Below are positions 50,574 to 59,257 of a stretch of 64,000 nucleotides of DNA, in pieces; within the stretch, counting starts at the first letter, position 1; each line of letters opens with the position of its first letter. The DNA is from Stakelama marina (GTDB lineage Bacteria > Pseudomonadota > Alphaproteobacteria > Sphingomonadales > Sphingomonadaceae). Below the pieces are notes generated by a model. The model saw nothing but the letters and a program-made list of their open reading frames with translations. It had not been told where the DNA came from and did no database searches. The stretch covers positions 372,001 through 436,000 of the forward strand of contig NZ_JAGRQC010000002.1 of the NCBI RefSeq assembly GCF_018122655.1. Direction: 5' to 3'. Position numbers and translations under genes: made by a program.

Positions 50574-53500
50574 TTAGAAACTGAACCGCGTCAGGATCGT
50601 GAAGCGGCTGTCGCTGGTGTACCATTGGCGCGGCACGTAGCGGATATTCTGATCGGCATCGAGCACCGCCGCTTCGGTCTTGGTCTTTGTTTTCAGCAGA
50701 TTGACCGCCTGCACGCCGATCTTGAAATGATCGTTGACCGAATAGGTGATCGATCCGTCAAGCTGACCATAGGCCCGCTGGAAGATCGGATCGAACGGGG
50801 TAATCACGTCGCGGATCGTCAGCAGATAGCGCGAGCGCCAGTTGTACGACACGCGAGCCGACAGGTCACCGATATCGATGAACGGCGTGATGTTGATCGT
50901 GTGTTTCGACAGACCCTGAAGCGGGAAGTTGTTCCCCTCGATCGCCGAAACGCGGCCGGCGGCGACGTCCGGATCGGTCGCCGAAAGCGTCGTCTGCGGA
51001 ACGCCCGATGAGTCGACATAGGTGTAGGTCGCCTGCAGACCCAGCCCCGACAGGAAGCCCGGCAGGAAGTCATAGGTCTGCTGGTACGAAATCTCCGCAC
51101 CCTTGATCTTGCCGACATCGCTCGAATTGACCGGCGTGGTCACGATGGCGTCGTAGGTCAGACCGTTGTTGCTGAAGGTCTCCCTCGTCGTGCTGTTGGT
51201 CACGATATTGGTCAGGCGTTTGTAGAACAGCGCGCCCGTAAGGTGGCCGACATTGGAGAAATACCATTCGGCGCTGAAGTCGAAACTGTCTGCCTTGGTC
51301 GGGACAAGCGCGGGGTTGCCCGCCGTGAACTGTCCCTGCACACGGACCTGACCGGGATCGATTGTTCCGTCGGGGTTGACCACAATCGGTATCTGGTTCC
51401 CGCTGGCATCGACATTGGGAACAGCGTTGACGGCGACTTGCTTGTAGTTACGCGTATAGCCAAACTGCGGGGCATAAATGCCCTTGGCATAGCCAACGCG
51501 GAACTGGACACCGCCGCCGACTTCCAGCTTGAAGTTAACGCTGGGCAGGAAATAGTCGTAGGTGACATCGAAATCGTTCGGAACAATGGCACCGTTGAGG
51601 AAATTGCCGATGTCGGTCCGCTGCTGCGGCGAAAGTGCGCAAAGCGCGTTGCCGAGCGAAGTTCCCTGGTCGATCGCCTGCTGAATGGCATCGGAGCAGT
51701 CAGCGTCACTCGGCAAGTTCGTCGCTGCCGGGAAAGAGATATAGCCTTTCGATACGCGGTGCGTATGCGTGTAGCGAACGCCGACATTGCCGTTGAGCTT
51801 CCAGCCATTGGCGAATTCGGTGTCGATCCGCGCAAGACCATAGGCCGCCCAGGTCTCCTCCGACTGCGGATTGACTTCACCCGGCAGGAACGGTGTTCCC
51901 GGCAGCACCCCACACCGATTGGCGAGCGCATTCCAGCCGCCATTGATCGTCTTGCCGTCGGCGCAGGTGGTCTGGGCCTCCCACTCCTGGTTGATCATGT
52001 TCGCATATTGAACATACTGATCGTAGTTCGCGACGCTGTCGCCCGAATAGAACAGACGCCCCTGTCCGTTGAGCGGGTTGGCGAGACCGCCGTTGAAGAA
52101 GTTGTTGAAGAAGAACGGCGCATAGCCCTGGAGCGGCTGGCCACCGTTCGCAGCGATGGGATCGTCGAACCAGACCGGGCCGCCATTACCCCACTGTTCG
52201 CTGAGCCGGCCCCAGTTATAGGTGGAAAAGCGCGCTGTTTGATCCTTCTTGGCATACCGGCCGCCCGCCTTGATCGACTTCAGGAAGCCGCTTTCGGGGA
52301 AGCTGAGTTCGCCGTCGAGCCGGAACGCATCCTCGTTGCCGTCGGACTGCTCGATATGGTCCATCGCCGAGCGATAGAAGCTGTTGTACGGATCGGTGAA
52401 GCTCTGATGGCTGCCGGTATAGTAGGACGGGTAGGAGGCCGTACCGGGCGTGCCTGTACACATGCCCGTCGCCGTATTGTAATCGTCCGACGAACAATTC
52501 TGCGGCGGCAGGAACGTCACCTCGGGCAAATTGGAACCGTTGAGCTTCAGATAGGCGTCCTGATAGGACGAGCCCCACAGCGTATTATCATCGACATGAC
52601 TGCTCGAATCGACGTGCTGATAGTCGAAGTTGAACGCCAGACGCTCGGTCGGCGTCCAGCGCAGATTGGCCGAATAGTCCGAGGTGACGATCTTTTCGCC
52701 GTGGTTGCGCGCGATATTGTTCGACTGCAGGCCATAGGCCGGCGTGCGCGCATCGGGACCGTTCTGGTCGGCGCGCCAACCGGTCGGGGCAGTGATGTAG
52801 CCGCTTTCGAAGACGCCACTGTCGTCATAGTTGATCGACGTGCCGGCAACAGCTCGTGAATCGCCGTTTGCCGACACATTGTCGGTCGCGATCTCGATCG
52901 TGTGCTCACCCCAGGTCTGGCGCGCGTCGGAGCGCAGGAACTGGAAGGTCGCCTGCAGGCTGCCGTCGTTGCTTTCCCACTGCAGCGCCGCCGAATAGCC
53001 GTAGCGCTTGCGGTTGAACTCCTGGCTGCCCATCACCGCGCCGCGCGGGAACAGGATCGACGGCCCAGCCGTCGCACCGTCGAACGGAATCACGTCGGTG
53101 CGCGTACCATCCGAATAGGTCGTGCGCGGGCGGAAGCTGGAAATGCCCAACCGGTCGGCGCGCGAAAAGAGCTGCGAATAGGAAAAGCTGCCGAGGATAC
53201 CGATTTCGCCGATCCCGGTACTCCAGCGCTTGCTGCCCAGGATGCTCGCATTGGGCGCGCCCTTGTTGATGAAATCGCCGTAATTCATCTCGAGCGAGCC
53301 GGCGACGAGGCTGTCCTTCTGATCGAAGGGAAGCCGGGTGCGAAGATTGACGATGCCAGCGATGCCGCCCGCGATCATGTCGGCCGACGGCGTCTTGAAG
53401 ACGTCGACGCCGGCGAGCAGTTCGGACGGAACGTCGGCGAAGCTGAGGCCCGAGCTGTTGCCCGCGCTGAATGCCTCGCGACCGTTGAAGCGCGAACCCA

Positions 53501-54011
53501 CATAGGTCAGACCGCGGATGACGACGCCCGAACCTTCGACCGAGAAGTGGTCGGGATCGACGCCGGCGGCGAAGCGGTTGATGGTCACACCGGGAATACG
53601 CTGCAGCGTCTCGGTAACCGAACGGTCGGGCAGCGCGCCGATATCTTCGGCGGTGACCGAATCGACGATGACGTCGGAATTCTTCTTGATCGCCTGCGCG
53701 CTGCGCAGCGATTCACGGAAACCGGTGACGACGATTTCGCTGCCGCCCTGCGCCGAAGCCTGCGCGGCCGATGCCTGATCGGACGCGGACGTCGACTGTT
53801 CATTGGCGGCAGGCTGGTTCTGCTGATCCTGCTGCTTCTTCGAGTCCTTGGCAGATGTCGCCTGTTGAAGCGGCGGCGCGCCGTGCGCAGCAGCGGCAGC
53901 CGGTGCGACCAGCATGCCAACCGCGCTCAGCGCGAGAAGCGATGCGCCACAACGAAGCGGCTGAACGAAACGACGACGATCATTCGACAGAATGGTGGCA
54001 GATGGTGCCAT
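50574..54011 (-). CDS. TonB-dependent outer membrane receptor, probable xylo-oligosaccharide uptake
   Basis: A 1145-residue receptor. It has a signal peptide (to about residue 41), a Gln/Asn/Ser-rich linker, then the TonB-box-like SEIVVTGFRESLRSAQ (about 90-105). The plug domain contains ALPDRSVTETLQRIPGVTI and GVVIRGLTYVGSRFNG. The large barrel ends ...DSRFTILTRFSF with a terminal Phe. The size and plug type match the carbohydrate TonB receptors of Caulobacter and Xanthomonas xylan loci. Xylo-oligosaccharides are the inferred ligand. The ATG at 54011 has a GGAGGAGGGG site. The promoter region has operator O8 and is shared with halogenase copy 3. Confidence 0.93.
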   Translation of the reverse strand: MAPSATILSNDRRRFVQPLRCGASLLALSAVGMLVAPAAAAAHGAPPLQQATSAKDSKKQQDQQNQPAANEQSTSASDQASAAQASAQGGSEIVVTGFRESLRSAQAIKKNSDVIVDSVTAEDIGALPDRSVTETLQRIPGVTINRFAAGVDPDHFSVEGSGVVIRGLTYVGSRFNGREAFSAGNSSGLSFADVPSELLAGVDVFKTPSADMIAGGIAGIVNLRTRLPFDQKDSLVAGSLEMNYGDFINKGAPNASILGSKRWSTGIGEIGILGSFSYSQLFSRADRLGISSFRPRTTYSDGTRTDVIPFDGATAGPSILFPRGAVMGSQEFNRKRYGYSAALQWESNDGSLQATFQFLRSDARQTWGEHTIEIATDNVSANGDSRAVAGTSINYDDSGVFESGYITAPTGWRADQNGPDARTPAYGLQSNNIARNHGEKIVTSDYSANLRWTPTERLAFNFDYQHVDSSSHVDDNTLWGSSYQDAYLKLNGSNLPEVTFLPPQNCSSDDYNTATGMCTGTPGTASYPSYYTGSHQSFTDPYNSFYRSAMDHIEQSDGNEDAFRLDGELSFPESGFLKSIKAGGRYAKKDQTARFSTYNWGRLSEQWGNGGPVWFDDPIAANGGQPLQGYAPFFFNNFFNGGLANPLNGQGRLFYSGDSVANYDQYVQYANMINQEWEAQTTCADGKTINGGWNALANRCGVLPGTPFLPGEVNPQSEETWAAYGLARIDTEFANGWKLNGNVGVRYTHTHRVSKGYISFPAATNLPSDADCSDAIQQAIDQGTSLGNALCALSPQQRTDIGNFLNGAIVPNDFDVTYDYFLPSVNFKLEVGGGVQFRVGYAKGIYAPQFGYTRNYKQVAVNAVPNVDASGNQIPIVVNPDGTIDPGQVRVQGQFTAGNPALVPTKADSFDFSAEWYFSNVGHLTGALFYKRLTNIVTNSTTRETFSNNGLTYDAIVTTPVNSSDVGKIKGAEISYQQTYDFLPGFLSGLGLQATYTYVDSSGVPQTTLSATDPDVAAGRVSAIEGNNFPLQGLSKHTINITPFIDIGDLSARVSYNWRSRYLLTIRDVITPFDPIFQRAYGQLDGSITYSVNDHFKIGVQAVNLLKTKTKTEAAVLDADQNIRYVPRQWYTSDSRFTILTRFSF

Positions 54012-54075
54012 CAGATCCCCTCCTCCCAATTTTTTGCGCCCTCTAATGGGGTCGTATCCGGCAACTATCTTGATA

Positions 54076-54089
54076 CGATAACGCTACCA
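54076..54089. promoter_or_regulatory. Candidate XylR-type operator O8
   Basis: CGATAACGCTACCA; the reverse complement TGGTAGCGTTATCG differs from the locus consensus at two positions. It is 65 bases upstream of the TonB receptor and about 130 bases upstream of the divergent halogenase gene. Confidence 0.7.
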
Positions 54090-54220
54090 TTTCTATGGTT
54101 ATTCCATTCGATCGGGTTGCGCAAGTCCGATCAAGCGCTAGTCATGCAGAGGCGGCGACAGTGTTGCCAAAAAGTCGATCAGGGCCAAAAGGCTTTGGTT
54201 TTCTGCGGTGGAGGGGTGTT

Positions 54221-55723
54221 TTGACAACGGGGCGCGTTCGATCGATCGTCATTGTCGGCGGCGGGACGGCAGGCTGGATGACCGCGGCGGCACTCGCCCG
54301 CGTACTCGGCCCCGATTATGCAGATATCCACCTGATCGAATCGGATGCGATCGGTACCGTTGGCGTCGGCGAAGCGACGATCCCGCAGATCAATGTCTTC
54401 AACCGCATGCTCGGCATCGACGAGAACGATTTCGTTCGCCGGACCAAGGGCAGTTTCAAGCTGGGAATCGAGTTCGTCGACTGGGGCGGAATCGGGCAGC
54501 GCTATTTCCATCCCTTCGGCGATTACGGCATCGACATGGAGGGGGTGTCCTTCCACTCCTACTGGATGCGCATGGCCAAGGCCGGCGAGTTCACCGACGT
54601 CAACGATTTCTCGCTGATGGCGCGCGCGGCCTATGACGGCAAGTTCATGCGCCCGATCGATGCCGGCAACTCGCCGCTGTCGCGCATCGCCTATGCCTTT
54701 CACTTCGACGCGGGGCTCTATGCAGCCTATCTTCGCGAGCTCGCAGAAACCGCGGGCGCGCGGCGTACCGAAGGCCGGATCGTCGATATCGAGCGCGACG
54801 GCGACAGCGGCCATATCGCCGCAGCGAAGCTGGAAAGCGGTGAACGCATCGAAGGCGAGTTGTTCATCGACTGCTCCGGCTTTCGCGGACTGCTGATCGG
54901 TGAGACGCTCGGCGTGCCCTATATCGACTGGCGCAATTTCCTGCCATGCGACCGCGCCGTGGCGCTGCCGTGCGAGCGGCTCGACAGCCTGCCGCCCTAT
55001 ACCCGCTCCACGGCGCACAAGGCGGGCTGGCAGTGGCGCATCCCGCTCCAGCACCGGATCGGCAACGGCCATGTCTATTGCAGCGAATATATGAGCGATG
55101 ACGAAGCCGCCGCGATCCTCACCGACAATCTCGACGGCGCTCCGCTCGGCGATCCGCGCGTCATCCGCTTCACCACCGGCCACCGCCAGCGTTTCTGGGA
55201 AGGCAATTGCGTGTCGATCGGGCTGTCGGCCGGCTTCATGGAGCCGCTCGAATCGACGAGCATCTGGATGATCCAGACGGGGATCGCGCGGCTGCTCTCC
55301 AACTTTCCCGACAAGAGCTTCGCCGCCGCCGATCGCGACCGGTACAACCGGCTGATGGTGGAAGAGAGCGAGTTCATTCGCGACTTTCTGGTGCTGCACT
55401 ATCACGCCACCACGCGCGACGATTCCGCATTCTGGGACTATTGCCGGAACATGCCGATCCCCGAACGACTGGCCGAAAAGATGCGCGTGTTCGAAAATAG
55501 CGGCCGCACCTTCCGCGAGCATGACGAACTGTTCAACGACACGAGCTGGTTCGCGGTGATGCTCGGCCAGCAGCTACCGGTGCGCGCCTATGACCCGGTC
55601 GCCGACCTGCTGTCGTTCGAGGAGACGCACAAGCGGCTCGCCCATATTCGCGACGCGGTGCGCAATTCGGCCGACTATATGCCGGCGCACGACGCCTATA
55701 TCGCGGAAAATTGCGCCGCCTGA
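54221..55723 (+). CDS. Flavin-dependent halogenase (tryptophan halogenase family), copy 3
   Basis: A 500-residue enzyme with VIVGGGTAGWMTAAALARV, GVGEATIPQI, the catalytic Lys K80 in SFKLGIEF, WQWRIP and EPLESTSIWMIQ, all intact. The frame is open to 54095, but the TTG at 54221 has GGAGGGG just before it and yields the usual family length, so it is taken as the start. It is divergent from the TonB receptor gene. The substrate is unknown. Pairing with the receptor suggests co-regulation with polysaccharide uptake. Confidence 0.86.
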   Translation: MTTGRVRSIVIVGGGTAGWMTAAALARVLGPDYADIHLIESDAIGTVGVGEATIPQINVFNRMLGIDENDFVRRTKGSFKLGIEFVDWGGIGQRYFHPFGDYGIDMEGVSFHSYWMRMAKAGEFTDVNDFSLMARAAYDGKFMRPIDAGNSPLSRIAYAFHFDAGLYAAYLRELAETAGARRTEGRIVDIERDGDSGHIAAAKLESGERIEGELFIDCSGFRGLLIGETLGVPYIDWRNFLPCDRAVALPCERLDSLPPYTRSTAHKAGWQWRIPLQHRIGNGHVYCSEYMSDDEAAAILTDNLDGAPLGDPRVIRFTTGHRQRFWEGNCVSIGLSAGFMEPLESTSIWMIQTGIARLLSNFPDKSFAAADRDRYNRLMVEESEFIRDFLVLHYHATTRDDSAFWDYCRNMPIPERLAEKMRVFENSGRTFREHDELFNDTSWFAVMLGQQLPVRAYDPVADLLSFEETHKRLAHIRDAVRNSADYMPAHDAYIAENCAA

Positions 55724-55729
55724 CCGCGA

Positions 55730-57055
55730 TCAACCGGCGGCGAGGCCGGGGATCGGTACGCCGAAGGTCTGAAGCAGCAGCACGAAATTGAGCGACAGGA
55801 CGATCATCGCACCGGCGATCGCCGCGACATCGGTCAGCCGGCGATTGGCGAACTCGCCCATGATGTCGCGGCGGCGCGTCAAGATGACGAGCGCGATCAT
55901 CGGAATCGGCAGCGCGAACGAAAGGATCACCTGGCTGATGACCAGCGCCTGCGTGGTGTTCACGCCCATTGCGACGACGATGAAGGCGGGCACCATCGTC
56001 ACCAGCCGGCGCACCCAGATGGGGATGCGGTAACCGATAAACCCTTGCATGATGACCTGCCCCGCCATCGTGCCGACGACCGAACTGGACAGGCCCGATA
56101 CGATAAGCGAGATCAGGAATACCGCTGCCGCCGCACCGCCCAGCAGCGGCGTCAGCGTGTGATAGGCGGTCTCGATCTCCGCCACTTCGGGATGGCCGAC
56201 ATGAAAGGCGCTCGCCGCCATGATGACCATCGCCATGTTGACCATGCCGGCAACGGCAAGCGCGAGGACGACTTCGCGGTTCGAATAGCGCAGCAGGGTC
56301 CGCCGCTCGCGATCGTCGCGGGCGGCCGACCGGTTCTGCGTCAGCCCCGAATGCAGAAACACCGCGTGCGGCATCACCGTCGCGCCGATGATGCCGACCG
56401 AAATGGTGAGCGCAGTCGCATTGGGCATCGACGGGGTGACGAGGCCGAGCGCCGCCTGCCCCCAGGCGACGGGGGCAATGAACATCTCGATCAGATAACA
56501 GATGCCGATAACGCCGACGAGCGCGCCGATGATGAGCTCCATCGGGCGGAAGCCCCGCCCCTCGAACAGAAGAACGCCATAGGTCGCGATCGCGGTCACG
56601 ACCATGCCGGCCAGAAGCGGCATGCCGAACAGCAGCGACAGGCCGATCGCGCCGCCGAGAAATTCGGCGAGGTCGGTCGCCATCGCGGCGACCTCGCTGC
56701 CCACCCAGAGCGCATAGCGAGGAACCGTGGGCACATGCTCGCCGCACATTTCGGCGAGATTCTTGCCGGTGACGATGCCGAGCTTCGCCGACAGCGCCTG
56801 GAACAGCATCGCGATCAGATTGGCGAGCAGTACGACCCATAGCAGCGTGTACCCGAACTGCGCACCGCCCTGGATATTGGTCGCGAAGTTGCCCGGATCG
56901 ACATAGGCGATCGAGGCGATCACCGCGGGGCCGGCAAACAGCAGTGCCGAGCGCGGGCCGCTGCGCCTGCCCGCCAGCGCCTCGCCGATCGCCGCCCGAG
57001 TCCGCTCGGAAAGCGTCGCCAGCGCCTTCGAATCGGATTCAGCCAAGCCGTTCAC
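55730..57055 (-). CDS. mntH: Nramp family divalent metal (Mn2+/Fe2+) transporter
   Basis: A 441-residue inner membrane protein with 11-12 helices. The Nramp metal-binding motifs are clear: YVDPGNFATNIQGG in helix 1 (Asp, Asn) and ATVMPHAVFLHSGL in helix 6 (Met-Pro-His). It imports Mn2+ or Fe2+ with protons. The start is GTG at 57055 and the N-terminus is cytoplasmic. It is convergent with halogenase copy 3 (6-base gap), has no operator match and is probably not part of the xylan regulon. Confidence 0.95.
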   Translation of the reverse strand: MNGLAESDSKALATLSERTRAAIGEALAGRRSGPRSALLFAGPAVIASIAYVDPGNFATNIQGGAQFGYTLLWVVLLANLIAMLFQALSAKLGIVTGKNLAEMCGEHVPTVPRYALWVGSEVAAMATDLAEFLGGAIGLSLLFGMPLLAGMVVTAIATYGVLLFEGRGFRPMELIIGALVGVIGICYLIEMFIAPVAWGQAALGLVTPSMPNATALTISVGIIGATVMPHAVFLHSGLTQNRSAARDDRERRTLLRYSNREVVLALAVAGMVNMAMVIMAASAFHVGHPEVAEIETAYHTLTPLLGGAAAAVFLISLIVSGLSSSVVGTMAGQVIMQGFIGYRIPIWVRRLVTMVPAFIVVAMGVNTTQALVISQVILSFALPIPMIALVILTRRRDIMGEFANRRLTDVAAIAGAMIVLSLNFVLLLQTFGVPIPGLAAG

Positions 57056-57219
57056 ACCTCGTCATGCCGGCAAGCCTTATTGCCGATACAGGGGCACGAC
57101 AAACGAATTAGGCGAGATCGCTGTCGGTCGCGAGGATCGCTCGGGAAATGCGCCAGGCGTTGAGGCCAGCCAAAGCGCCAGGTACCGGAGCGGGCTCGAC
57201 CGATGTTGCAGCCGCGTCG

Positions 57220-57585
57220 TCAGCGGCTTTCGACGATGTCGTAATCCGCGCCGTCCGCTCCTTCGACATGCAGCTTCGCAGTCCAGTGCGTGCCGCTCTG
57301 CGAGCCGAGGCGCAGCGTCATCAGCACGACCTTCCGGTTCGGCACCAGCCGCGCCGTGCCGCGCTGCACCGTTCGGTTGCGGTTGCCGTTGGCGCCACCG
57401 GTAACCTCCAGCGCATAGCGCGCTTCGGTCGCCGCATCGGCCTCGCCCACCACGCGCAGTTCGACACTGTCGGCATGCTGCTCGGTAGCGAGATAGATCG
57501 GGCGCTGACCTGCGCCCTCATCTGTCGGCTGTGCGCTCATCGCCCCGACCGCCGCGGCAAGCAGAACGGAAGAAAGACCGGCCAT
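57220..57585 (-). CDS. csgH: CsgH-like curli assembly protein
   Basis: A 121-residue exported protein with a signal peptide to about residue 19. The core RYALEVTGGANGNRNRTVQR followed by GTARLVPNRKVVLMTLRL shows the beta-sandwich pattern of CsgH, the periplasmic inhibitor that keeps curlin subunits unpolymerised in alphaproteobacterial curli systems. The ATG at 57585 is chosen because it starts the signal peptide. The frame is open far upstream without family resemblance. It is the last gene of the curli operon, 16 bases after its neighbour. Confidence 0.78.
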   Translation of the reverse strand: MAGLSSVLLAAAVGAMSAQPTDEGAGQRPIYLATEQHADSVELRVVGEADAATEARYALEVTGGANGNRNRTVQRGTARLVPNRKVVLMTLRLGSQSGTHWTAKLHVEGADGADYDIVESR

Positions 57586-57601
57586 GGCGATATCCTTTGG
57601 G

Positions 57602-58345
57602 TCATTGCTGCGGAGGCGGCGCTTGCTGGGTGATCGCCTGAACGATGTCGAGCACCGCCTGATCGGTGGCGCTCGCGTCGTCGGCGGGTTTCTTTGCCGG
57701 CTGGTCGGTCTGATCGCGCGGCAGCACCAGCGAGGCAACGCTCTGTGCGTCGGGATTGTCGGGGTCGAGCGGCGCATGGCCGGACGGTCTGGAAGACAAT
57801 ACGCCCTCCTCGCGGGCGCGCTGGTAGATCAGCAGCCGCTGCTCGGGCGAGAGTTCGGTCGGATCGGGGCGCGCATATTCCGCCGAGCGGGTTTCGATGA
57901 CGTTGGCGCAGTCGGGATCCTGCCTGGCGCCCTTTTCCGCGGGATCGCAGCGGTCGTCACCCTTCAGGCGCACAACCTCCTGCTTGCGGCCTTGCGCTGG
58001 CGTCGAAAGCGGGGTCGAGGACTGGGCGGTGCGCTTGCCGCGATACAGCTGGTGGCCGGCATCGGCCGTCTTCTTTTCGGTGCTGAGCTGCGAAACCGCT
58101 TCCCTGGCGGCCTTGTCACCCGACAGTTGCTCGCCGGGTTCGACGTCCTTGTCACGCTTGACGGTCGATGGCGGCACCGCGCGATCACCGCGCGCTGGTG
58201 GAGCGATCTGTTCGATGACCGTGCGCGTATCGGGTTCGCGCGCTGCCTGTTGCGCAGACGCATGGCCCGCCGCGACGGCAAAGAGCAACGCACATGCGCC
58301 GACCGTCGACCAAAGGGCCCAGAAATTTCGTCGGTTCGTCGTCAT
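57602..58345 (-). CDS. Secreted protein of unknown function in the curli operon
   Basis: A 247-residue protein with a signal peptide (residues 1 to about 32, LLFAVAAGHASAQ). The rest is polar and likely disordered, with many charged residues, Gln and Pro. There are two Cys in RCDPAEKGARQDPDC, a helical stretch TELSPEQRLLIYQRAREEGV and a C-terminal AITQQAPPPQQ. No family was recognised. It lies 19 bases after the second curlin and 16 before csgH, so it is a firm operon member. A role in curlin export or anchoring is inferred from position only. Confidence 0.75.
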   Translation of the reverse strand: MTTNRRNFWALWSTVGACALLFAVAAGHASAQQAAREPDTRTVIEQIAPPARGDRAVPPSTVKRDKDVEPGEQLSGDKAAREAVSQLSTEKKTADAGHQLYRGKRTAQSSTPLSTPAQGRKQEVVRLKGDDRCDPAEKGARQDPDCANVIETRSAEYARPDPTELSPEQRLLIYQRAREEGVLSSRPSGHAPLDPDNPDAQSVASLVLPRDQTDQPAKKPADDASATDQAVLDIVQAITQQAPPPQQ

Positions 58346-58364
58346 CACACGAACTCCGGCCGGG

Positions 58365-59126
58365 TCAGTTCGACTGCGAAATCTGCATCGATGCGCCGCC
58401 GCTCTGCGTGATCTGAAGGTCGGTCAGGCCATTGCCCGACTGCTGCCAGACCAGCCGGTTTGCATCACCCAGCTGTTGAGCCGACATGGTGTTCGCATCA
58501 CCGTCCTGCGTCAAGATCGCCTGATTGTCGTTGCCGTCCTGAAGCAGCGACATCCGGTTGTCGGACCCGGTCTGCGTGAGGATCGCACCATTTTCCGCGG
58601 TCGCCCCTGCCGACTGCGTCGCACGGGCATGGTTGCCGTTTCCGCTCTGCGTCAGATACGCGACATTGCCGGTAAGCCCCTGTTGCAGGATTTCGGCGTC
58701 GTTATCGTCGCCATCCTGTTTCAGATCGGCATAGCTCGTCGCATCCTCTTTCTGCTCGACCCGGGCATGGTTGCCATCGCCATCCTGCCGGATACGGGCA
58801 TAGGCGGTATCGGCCGACTGGACGATCGTGGCGTCGTTGGAATCGCCGATCTGGCTGATATAGGCGCCGCGATTTTCGATCTCGGGCCGCGGAACCGTGA
58901 AGGGATCGGGCGTCGAATAGCTTGTGCCGTGGCCGGCATTGCCCTGCGCGCCTGCGTTGCCGTTATTGCCGTTGCACGGATTGCCGTTACCCTTGGCGCA
59001 TGGATTGCCTGGCGGAGTGTGATCGCTTTTTGCCAGCGCTGGCGGTGTGGTCGCTGCAACTGTCACTACCAATGCAAATGCCATCAACATTAGTTCGAAG
59101 ATTGTGAATGTTCGAGGGGTAGTCAT
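58365..59126 (-). CDS. Curlin-repeat protein (CsgA/CsgB-like), small
   Basis: A 253-residue exported amyloid subunit. A signal peptide extends to about residue 32. A Gly/Asn-rich segment (NPCAKGNGNPCNGNNGNAG) with two Cys is followed by about seven curlin repeats, such as YISQIGDSNDATIVQS, RIRQDGDGNHARVEQK and YLTQSGNGNHARATQS. Each has the Gln-x-Gly-x-x-Asn-x-x-x-x-x-Gln ladder of CsgA/CsgB. It may be the minor or nucleating subunit beside the much larger one upstream (inference). The ribosome site is GGAGGG. Confidence 0.88.
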   Translation of the reverse strand: MTTPRTFTIFELMLMAFALVVTVAATTPPALAKSDHTPPGNPCAKGNGNPCNGNNGNAGAQGNAGHGTSYSTPDPFTVPRPEIENRGAYISQIGDSNDATIVQSADTAYARIRQDGDGNHARVEQKEDATSYADLKQDGDDNDAEILQQGLTGNVAYLTQSGNGNHARATQSAGATAENGAILTQTGSDNRMSLLQDGNDNQAILTQDGDANTMSAQQLGDANRLVWQQSGNGLTDLQITQSGGASMQISQSN

Positions 59127-59257
59127 TTACGTCCCTCCGCTTCCAAGTATGATCGGAGCAGCGCACCGGCGGAGGTATTCCGCTGCCACACCGTTTTTAG
59201 GTCTAGCCGGATGCCGGGCAGCGATGTTTGTCGCCGCCCGGTCCGAATACCCTGGAT

